Source: Apostichopus parvimensis (taxonomy: Eukaryota; Echinodermata; Holothuroidea; Aspidochirotida; Stichopodidae). From it: a stretch of 26,763 bases of DNA. Each line of letters begins with the position of its first letter. Position 1 is the first letter of the stretch. Below the pieces are notes generated by a model. The model saw only the letters and a list, made by a program, of their open reading frames with translations, ran no database searches and was not told where the DNA came from. The position numbers were made by a program, and so were the translations under genes. The stretch spans positions 1-26,763 of the forward strand of contig KN883591.1 in assembly GCA_000934455.1 (NCBI GenBank), in the 5' to 3' direction. Below are positions 20,000-26,763 of the stretch, one piece after another.

Positions 20000-20300
20000 G
20001 CAGATCAAAGATCGAGCCTACTCTTTCAGGATAAATTTTACGTAAAATAATTTAAAGTGCACCCGCACTGGAGACACAAACCATCATAGATTTTATCTTA
20101 TACCTACGACAGAGATCTTTGCTGAGAAGGAGGATAATTACTAGATGCATTTTCAGAGGTCAAACTGTGAAGCCATCGGAAACGGTCAGGCTTGGACGAA
20201 GAAACGTTGCGTCCATTGGGCGTTTTGGACCTTGACGAACTACTCACTGTACACAGAATTTGAACTTAGGATTGGGGTTCATTTGAAATATAAAATGAAT
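20000..20300. promoter_or_regulatory. CpG-retaining patch G
   Basis: About 11 CpGs lie in 300 bp, densest at 20167-20240. The 60-codon frame 20145-20327 shows no recognisable domain. Confidence 0.28.
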
Positions 20301-20422
20301 GGATGTGTACATACATCTGAAATTTAATCAACATACACTATTGTACACTGAAGGATTTAAAGCATACAATAATAATGTACATAGTTTTGTTGTAAAAGAC
20401 ATTTTCCTATATTTTTTCTCAT

Positions 20423-20443
20423 TCTCTCTCTCTCTCTCTCTCT
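20423..20443 (+). repeat. (TC)n microsatellite
   Basis: An uninterrupted TC dinucleotide run of about ten units. Confidence 0.95.
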
Positions 20444-20569
20444 GTCCCATTTTTCAATATTTATATTACATCCACTTCACTAAAAAACACAGCCCTAATA
20501 TTTTTCGACAGCTACTGTATAAAGAGTCTTGAATAAAACATGGACAACATTCTACTTCCAAAACAAACG

Positions 20570-21070
20570 GTTTAAAGACACCACCGAAATCTCCCGTGGC
20601 CAAAAGACTAGGGATAATAATAATATATAAAGCAACTCTCTTAATATTACCGTACGAAAAGGGAAAAAAAAAAAGAAGACTGCTCGGAAAATCCATTTTG
20701 ATTTTTTACCGATCTGGTGAGCACTGAGCGTTAACTTTAACCACAGATGAATGAGCACCAGTGAGCTATGCTGGCATCTGCATATAGAATATATCTTCAT
20801 GTGTTCATGATTGGCAGTATTTGGACCTATATAGGCTCTGAACAGCCCTCGGAGTCGGTCGCTTGCCAACTCGGATAGAAATCAAATTAGCTAGATCAAT
20901 GGAGGAGGAGGAAGAGAGTACAGTGACTCAGAATGGAGGAAAAAATGAGAGAGAAAAGGAAAAAAACAAGGGATGCATAAAGTACGAAAATCAAATAAAA
21001 GGTCGGTATTAGTTGGCAAGGATTGCTGCTCGGCAATAGCTCGCGGGAGGGTGACGCAGTCTGAAAGGTA
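20570..21070. promoter_or_regulatory. CpG-retaining patch H with a CArG box
   Basis: About 18 CpGs lie in 500 bp. They surround a perfect CCTATATAGG at 20826-20835, which matches the CC(A/T)6GG site of SRF/MADS factors and on either strand also contains a TATATA core. A purine-rich (GGAGGAGGAGGAAGAGAG) segment lies at about 20900. The combination is enhancer- or promoter-like, but no start site or exon can be shown. Minus-strand frames 20466-20696 and 20552-20869 have no recognisable content. Confidence 0.38.
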
Positions 21071-21631
21071 TTAAATCATGTGAAATGGTCCTTACTTTTG
21101 TGTAAGTCTGTTTGGAGGGATGTTTTGTTACACTTTTAACCATGTTTCTCTGTTGGAATAATAAAATTCCATGTTTTGCTAAAGTCTTTCCAAAAAATAG
21201 CCCACAGGCTTCAAACATTTTATATTATGAAAGGCTTTCTTTGCCAGCTTTTAATATTGCAGTAAGTGTAATAAATAAAATGCTGCTGGTTATAGCAGGC
21301 CTGCTAAATGTATTGATAGAATTTTTAACATGTAAAGCAAAACAAGAAAAAATAGAGGACACTTGTATGGGTTCTAAAATTCTTGATATGTTTGGAATTT
21401 TATCATGACCCTTTACCTATATGTTGAGAATTTTCTATTCAATTTTGCCATTAATATTGTAAAAATGCCACTAAAATATCTGCAAAAATAAGTTTTGGAA
21501 CTTAATTACACATGGGTATGAAGAAGCAATATTTTCTCTAGTCAATATGGTTACTAAATAATGATATGATTATTGTTTACTGCTGTACAGGTATCTGTGA
21601 GGTACAAGTGGAACCCTATCAGTACTCCATG
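21071..21631. other. AT-rich stretch with an unassigned open frame
   Basis: The frame 21112-21408 opens with TTG. Its first ATG is at 21142, which would give about 88 residues with a hydrophobic segment (Met-Leu-Leu-Val-Ile-Ala-Gly-Leu-Leu) and a Lys/Glu-rich C-terminus. No family is recognised and no splice sites are convincing. I regard it as chance. Confidence 0.3.
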
Positions 21632-21718
21632 TACAGAGTTAACAGGTTACCAGTTCATTCTAAGCATGGTAGAACATGAGTGCTAAGGTTGTGGGCAGAC
21701 AGGTAAGCGAGGAACGAA
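21632..21718 (+). repeat. Donor-bearing repeat, well-preserved 3' half
   Basis: GGTTACCAGTTCATTCTAAG, CATGGTAGAACATGAGTG, CTAAGGTTGTGGGCAGACAG and GTAAGCGAGGAACGAA match the 10049 and 11285 copies closely. The donor CAG|GTAAGC is intact. The 5' half (the GACACTTTGG segment) is absent, so the copy is 5'-truncated, as expected of elements copied by target-primed reverse transcription. Confidence 0.8.
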
Positions 21719-22309
21719 CTGGAGTACATACATATGCAGGTACTGGTGAGTAAAAAATGTAGTTTATTTGCAAGAAAATATAGGAACTTTAAAAACGGGC
21801 TGTTTCCAAGAGAGAGATAGAGAGATCTAACACAGAGTATAAAGATATTAATTTATCGGTAGGCACATTAAAGGCAGAATAAATTTGTTGAGGTATAAAT
21901 GAAACTTTTTCAGTATTGTGGTTGGTTGGTGGGGTCAAGGTGTGGCAGGGTTGGACTGGACTGGGGAGAGCAAACACTATTTAGCAAAATACCAGTAGGA
22001 TATAGCTCCCAATAATTTCAAAAAGGTTCACAAGGGACACACATACAGAACTTTGTAAGAAGAACAGGACTCTATGTCCTACAGTATACTCTGGCCGACA
22101 GTACACTAAATGTACCTGTGACAAACGTACCAACATGTAGTTCAAAACAAAGGACTAATAAAAACATTATTCCCCCCCCCTCCCCTGGCCCCTAATACCA
22201 ATCCCCACTGTAAACCAAGTATAATGGGGCTACCACTAAAGCAATATTTGATACAAAAAAAAATAGTCCAATTTTAGGATGCCAAGGCACAGAGGTATGC
22301 AGTCAACTG
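21719..22309. other. Non-coding stretch with C9
   Basis: GAGAGAGATAGAGAGA lies at about 21809-21825, a C9 run at 22172-22180, and GTACC/GTAC words in the middle. No gene recognised. Confidence 0.5.
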
Positions 22310-22960
22310 TTTATAGTTTCGCGCTATTTTAACTCGAAATGATAGAAAACGTACAGTAAGGAGATGTAGAACCTCATAGAGGCGACATAAAATGAGAAAA
22401 CATCTTTTATAAACGAGAGAGTCCATTTATATTACCTCTTGTTTTACTTAACATATACAATATGCCTCTTGTCCCTGCTCTCTGCCTCCATAAACATCTC
22501 TGTTTTTGCAGTAATCTTCGTTTTGTTGCAACCCGGAGTGTCGTAAAGTCACTCAAAGTTAATACTCCCTCATTTTGTAACGTACAGACGAGTCCTTTCA
22601 GATAACGATCTGTGTAAACACACCTGACGTGCTTAGAGTAATGAAAAGTGAAGATAACGACCTGATTTATAGAAACGGGGCAATTTAGGCCTCCGTGGAA
22701 ACACTGACGGCGGGCGGAAATTGAACACTGATGCGTTTCTAGGTCTGCGAGAAGGGTAAAGGTAATTTGGATCCAGCTGGACAGTAATAGTGGCTGAATT
22801 ACGGTGGAAATTAATCCAATGAAACCGAATCTTAAATTAATGAAATGATGAATGGGTTTTTTTGCCTTCACTTTTTTTCCCCGATCCGCAGCTCTCAAGT
22901 GTCGTCTGCATTCAAACGAATGCGTTTCGTTAAGATAATCTGTTTGGACAGGGGGCCAGT
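22310..22960 (-). promoter_or_regulatory. CpG-retaining patch I, the longest, with a 195-codon open frame
   Basis: Roughly 28 CpGs lie in 650 bp, near the number expected for its GC content, in contrast with the depleted surroundings. A perfect forkhead-type word GTAAACA occurs near 22614. The minus-strand frame 22407-22994 is open for 195 codons. It opens with TTG, its first methionine is close to the C-terminus, and it resembles no family. It is therefore not an intact CDS, though an internal exon cannot be excluded. I favour a hypomethylated regulatory element. Confidence 0.4.
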
Positions 22961-23231
22961 AAAGTCTTAAAACATGACTAATTAACAATTGCAATGTTAG
23001 AAAGTTTCAGAAGTCAAAACTCATGAACAGAATCTTGAAATGACCAAAATGTCATAAAAATTATATATTACATAAATCATTATCAACTACCGCATAATTA
23101 CGACTGAAAGTTCAATATAACCGTGCTGTTTCGGTAAAAATTATCAACCAGCTTAAATCGTGATTTTACTTTTCTTGATGTCAGACAGATATCCAGAAAC
23201 TTCTGGGGTTTGGATCCTTGAATGAGTGACA
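22961..23231. other. AT-rich non-coding stretch
   Basis: No feature recognised. Confidence 0.45.
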
Positions 23232-23280
23232 AGCTTGACCTGTCACCTGACAACCTAAGCACCATCGCACTACCGTGCAA
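23232..23280 (-). repeat. Donor-bearing repeat, diverged copy with altered donor
   Basis: The reverse complement reads TTGCACGGTAGTGCGATGGT, then GCTTAGGTTGTCAGGTGACA, then GGTCAAG. This tracks the family (GGCACGGTAGAACGAGTGTG, CTAAGGTTGTGAGGAGACAG, GTAAG), but here the donor GT-AAG is broken to GTCAAG. Confidence 0.55.
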
Positions 23281-23459
23281 AAGAAACTTGCAGCCTTTAA
23301 TATCTATTTATGTATACAGTATATACTAAACCAAAAATTTTGGAAATTATTTTTGCAAAATTAAAAGACGGCTACAAGAAAAGAGAGGAAGGATATAAGT
23401 GACATATATTATATATATAAGTACAAACAGAGAATTCATTGTATTGCAAATTGACACAA

Positions 23460-23602
23460 CCAGCGGCCTCCTCCGTCTGACATTACGACTAGGTGAGTAA
23501 ACACACCATGTCATCAACTACCACCGGCAGGTGGTTCAACACTATAATGACTGTCCCTGACGAACCGCTCCAACCCATCCCACTGAGCTACCCACTGCGC
23601 CA
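23460..23602 (-). mobile_element. Candidate tRNA-derived SINE
   Basis: On the minus strand TGGCGCAGTGG (23592-23602) fits a Pol III A box, and a second TAGCTCAGTGGG follows. GGTTCGTC (23559-23566) approximates the B-box core, 25 bases from the first A box. The rest, down to about 23460, is GC-richer than its surroundings and ends against AT-rich sequence with TATATATA. No acceptor stem is visible, so it is not a working tRNA gene. It is a different family from the donor-bearing repeat. Confidence 0.45.
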
Positions 23603-24025
23603 CTGATTAGAAATCTAAAGTCAAACCTCAGTGGACTCCCAGTGAGAGAGAGCAAGAGTGTAATAGCTGAAAATTGAGAAAGCTGGGCGATTCAAAAAAC
23701 AAATTCACCTCTTGACTTTATAAGTAATAACACTGATTAAAATTGATAGGCAAGTGTCACACCTAAACATAACAGATGGTTGTTAGGAATCGCAAGAAGT
23801 CTTGGGGATATTTTATCTAGATCTATGGATACTTCAAAGAAACCTTCTCATTGGTTTAAGGGATAACCATAGAGATCAAAACCTGGGCCTGAGTGATGAT
23901 AGTAATGTATGTATACAGTAGATCTAGTTGTTGGCTATGAAAAATTAAGCCCCTTTATTAGCTTGAGGTTGGACCATTGAGTTTTTTTTTATAGTCAGCA
24001 TGACAGATGCAACACTAGATCTAGG
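23603..24025. other. Non-coding stretch
   Basis: A GAGAGAGAGCAAGAG run lies at about 23644-23657. Nothing else recognised. Confidence 0.45.
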
Positions 24026-24058
24026 TATTGATTAAATATTGATTAAATATTGATTAGA
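24026..24058 (+). repeat. 11-bp tandem repeat, three units
   Basis: TATTGATTAAA occurs twice, followed by TATTGATTAGA, head to tail. Confidence 0.9.
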
Positions 24059-24319
24059 ATTGATCAAGTAAAGACACCATACATCCCAAGTTTTCTCAAG
24101 CAAAGATGGCTACTGTGTGCAATTTATGACTCGCATTTGATTCCACAGTAACGGAGCTGTGATCTTATACTTTGTGACATTGATTATGCCAAGTTTGTTA
24201 ACCGTATGCAAGCCCATTTTTTTTTTCCTCAAATGAAAGGGTGAACATTTAAGATAATCAGCTGAATTGTAAAAGGGATTATGACAATGTTCACATTCAA
24301 TGCAAAAATGTTGACTGCT

Positions 24320-24405
24320 AAAAAGTTGATAGAAAGGTTTGATCTAGACATGGCAGAAAAGAGTACTGCAGTTGTAAGGAGACAGGTAAGTAAGGAAGTG
24401 AAATG
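24320..24405 (+). repeat. Donor-bearing repeat, diverged copy (left arm)
   Basis: GGAGACAGGTAAG at 24378-24390 is followed by TAAGG, giving the best donor of all (CAG|GTAAGT). Upstream AAAAAGTTGATAGAAAGGTT, TGATCTAGACATGGCAGAA and GCAGTTGTAA align with the body. It faces the reverse copy at 24668-24755. Confidence 0.65.
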
Positions 24406-24442
24406 AATCATCCATGTCTGCTTCTTTTACAAGAATGTCCAT

Positions 24443-24655
24443 ACCATTTCAATTAAAACTGCACCAGTATCATTGCAACTAAAATTGCACCATGCAATAA
24501 CATTGCAACTTAAATTGCACCAGTAACATTGCAACTTAAATTGCACCAGTAACATTGCAACTTAAGTTGCACCAGTTACATTGCAACTTAAATTGCACCG
24601 GTCCGTAACATTGCAATTAAAATTGCACCCATAACATTTCAATTAGAAATTGTTC
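24443..24655 (+). repeat. 26-bp near-palindromic minisatellite, about eight to nine units
   Basis: The typical unit is CATTGCAACTTAAATTGCAC plus CAGTAA. The middle units are nearly identical, while the end units diverge, with two 4-bp insertions. Each unit holds an imperfect 16-bp palindrome around CTTAA. In the unit at 24556-24571 it is perfect (TGCAACTTAAGTTGCA). The array is exactly bracketed by two inward-facing repeat copies. Confidence 0.9.
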
Positions 24656-24667
24656 TGGTTTGGGAAA

Positions 24668-24755
24668 TTACTTCACTCCTCTCTTACCTGTCTCCAGCCT
24701 TCTTATGCACTTTCCTCGTCTACTGTACCTACAGTAACCTACTAACTTGGTTACA
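24668..24755 (-). repeat. Donor-bearing repeat, diverged copy (right arm)
   Basis: The reverse complement carries GGAGACAGGTAAGAGAGGAG (core 24683-24695). GTGCATAAG, ACAGTAGACGAGG and TAGGTTACTGTAGG lie upstream of it. The tail flank AGGAGTGAAGTAA resembles AGGAAGTGAAATGA of the left arm, so the inverted arms share sequence on both sides of the donor. Confidence 0.65.
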
Positions 24756-26319
24756 TTTCAGCATTGCACCCTCTCCCATCCCCCTCCCTCCTCCTAACCC
24801 CAAACTGTCCCCAATCCCCACTCATCCACATCCCTGGGCCCACTCTCTTCCTTCGGCTTAGGTGTGTTTTTCAGTGTAGTGGTGCTGTATCTTGAAGTTC
24901 ACAGACACTGGATGAACAAACAACAGGCAACCCACGAATAGCTCCAACTAGGGAATAACACTCACTCACTCTCATCTTAGGAATAGCTCTTGGGAATCAA
25001 ACAGTATCCAGTATGCCCCTACTCATGAACATTACCAGTGCAATTTATCCAATAAATTGTAAGCAAAACAGATCTTGAGGCACATGGTTAAACAAAACTA
25101 TTGATCAATCATGGTACTACACTGCTCGCAATTGATTCTCTGAGGGGTAAATTGGTCGTAAGGCAGTTCGAACCAATTCACAGTAACAGCATCTAGAGTA
25201 GATGAACACCTCCCCATATTAGCAAGCTGTCACTCAAATAAATAAATAGCTTAGAGGCCCAAATAAAAATCTAGACTCTATAACAGATTGTAGAATGGAG
25301 ATGCTTTTTTACTTCCAAACTGTGTAAGTTTAAAAAACCTTCTACAGGGGTACATGCAGGACTGGGATGGTCAGTGCTAATTTATAAAGGCACAGTTAGA
25401 GAGCCGTGCAAAATACAGACTTTTCCAGCTATAAGAATTCTATTTCTAGATATAAACAACTTCTGTCTAGATCTATATGAATGAAGGCTTGTGAAGCAAA
25501 GCTTCTAAAATTGAAGAAAATTTTCTTACACCCAGGGAATAATTTAGCATTCAAACTTTATGTAGCAGTTTTGAAGACTTTGGACTTTATTTTCTTAACA
25601 AATACTATGGTTAAACCACTATGCATCCTTGCAAGTTTGTATAGCAACTTGCACACTTTGCAAAGCATTTTGTGATATAATACAGGATAAATTATACTCT
25701 GAACCCCCCCCCCAAAAAAAATACCCCTCCTCATCCCCACTCATTTACCTATCACGAAATTCATATCAGGCATACAGGTACATTCGTCCATATGTCACAA
25801 TATTGGGCCTTGGCTCAATCAGAAAAGTTTGGTATGTGTTGCCTCACCCTCTCTGCTGCCCTCATGCCCACTCCACCATTACCCCATTCCCATACCTTTA
25901 TTATACCTTGTTGTTTGGTGGTAGCTACACCACTGTATCAACAGTAAGTTGTCCATCTTTTAACATCTGTTTAACCCTTCTTTCTGAGTCACAAATCTAA
26001 ATTTTAGAGTATGGATAAAAAAATCCCCCCCCACCACGCCCCCCCCGTTAATTGAGACCTTGGCTCAAAAGATAATATAAGAGCTAAATCACACATTCTC
26101 TGCTTCTTTCTCCTCTTGTGTTTCCTTTTCTTACTCCAAGTAAAAACGGCTTAAAAATACTACCTCAATAGCACCCTGGCAATGACCCCAGACTTTAAAT
26201 TAATGGACGGATATACAATACACAATTAAACTTGTGTTCTTTTCAATCTCCATGGCTAATACGGTGTTTATAAATTTGCACACAGTACCATTTCCACAAT
26301 ATAATCTGTCAATATTTTA
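24756..26319. other. Long non-coding stretch with C-rich tracts
   Basis: A pyrimidine-rich segment lies at about 24768-24850, C10 followed by A8 at 25704-25721, and C-runs at 26025-26046. The frames at 25481-25675 and 25629-26000 cross these homopolymers and show no recognisable features. Confidence 0.5.
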
Positions 26320-26530
26320 AAGAAAACGAGTTCGTGCCTGCCGGCCTGCTTGTCGGTTCCTCACACCTTTAAAGGCCATTATCCATTTCAATACACGCTA
26401 TTGTCACATTTCGTCCAACTGGTAGCCTTCTGAACAATACTCGTCAATTTGTTACGATTAACCTTTGCAATAAACGGTTACTGATGAGAAGGTGTACTTT
26501 TCTCACCCAACTGTGAAAAACTAACGAAAC
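26320..26530. promoter_or_regulatory. CpG-retaining patch J
   Basis: About ten CpGs lie in 210 bp (AAACGAGTTCGTGCCTGCCG at 26325-26344 is densest). No open frame of note. Confidence 0.28.
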
Positions 26531-26763
26531 AAAGAAAGATATTTAAACAGAATCTGCCATATGGTCTAACTGGTGCTTTAGCAATGATTGGCTACAGTAA
26601 ACAACACAATTTTAGATGACTTGGTTTAAAAGGACTATCTACTGTAATGCGGTAAAAAACTATGACATTTTTCTTTCAAAGCCTTTGATCAAGAAAACTG
26701 TACACAAATGAAGAGATGTCGTCTTCTTCTGCGTCCTTTGGACATACCAAAATTTCAGTCAAC
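26531..26763. other. AT-rich right edge
   Basis: No feature recognised. The last bases include AAAATTTCAG, weakly acceptor-like, but the window ends five bases later. Confidence 0.4.

Noticed and set aside
25704-26046. C-runs and A-runs as a telomere-like or G-quadruplex array
   Set aside because: Single homopolymer runs without the repeated spacing needed for either.
26479-26530. CTGATGAGAAGG ... ACGAAAC as a hammerhead candidate
   Set aside because: Only the first base pair of helix II could form. The spacing is long and unstructured.

Overview
This window looks like eukaryotic, non-coding nuclear DNA. I find no gene I can name. The sequence is AT-rich (GC in the high 30s by eye). It is full of homopolymer runs, microsatellites, minisatellites and decayed interspersed repeats. 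CpG is strongly depleted, except in a dozen or so discrete patches of 200-700 bp. There are no operons, ribosome-binding sites, rRNA or convincing tRNA genes. Every long open frame either lacks an ATG, is low-complexity, or matches no family I recognise. CpG-depleted background with CpG-retaining patches, many TGACCTTTGACCT-type repeats and (CAY)n arrays fit a marine invertebrate, perhaps an echinoderm. That assignment is inference and is not proven here. The window is most likely intergenic DNA or the inside of a large intron.

The main new signal is one interspersed repeat family. I count ten copies or partial copies plus one short fragment, on both strands. Its most conserved part is the block GGAGACAGGTAAG, which contains a consensus 5' splice donor (CAG|GTAAG). 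Better copies (10049-10212, 11285-11424, 11796-11936 on the minus strand, 21632-21718) share a longer body of up to about 160 bp with a weakly tRNA-like segment. Twice, two copies face each other and enclose a distinct core. At 11285-11936 the core holds a degenerate hammerhead-ribozyme-like motif. At 24320-24755 it holds a 26-bp minisatellite whose units are near-palindromes.

Layout. 1-2800: AT-rich DNA with three minisatellites, one repeat copy and a CpG patch. 2815-4290: two CpG patches, one with an 80-codon ATG frame. 4291-7900: AT-rich DNA with a diverged ~187-bp repeat (5160-6215). 7905-8275: CpG patch ending in a donor-like site. 8960-9600: TGACC-rich DNA. 9975-11936: cluster of the donor-bearing repeat plus the ribozyme-like motif. 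11980-13905: CpG patches around a ~480-bp (CAY)n array. 13906-17535: quiet apart from a CpG patch at 15355-15900. 17540-18101: pyrimidine-rich tandem repeats. 18496-19365: repeat copy and a diverged duplication. 20000-22960: three CpG patches, one with a perfect CArG box. 23232-24755: repeat copies, a tRNA-like SINE candidate and the palindromic minisatellite. 24756-26763: mostly featureless, with one last CpG patch.

No set of genes works together here. If the window has a function, it is probably as a regulatory or intronic landscape (the CpG patches) that has been invaded by short non-autonomous elements.
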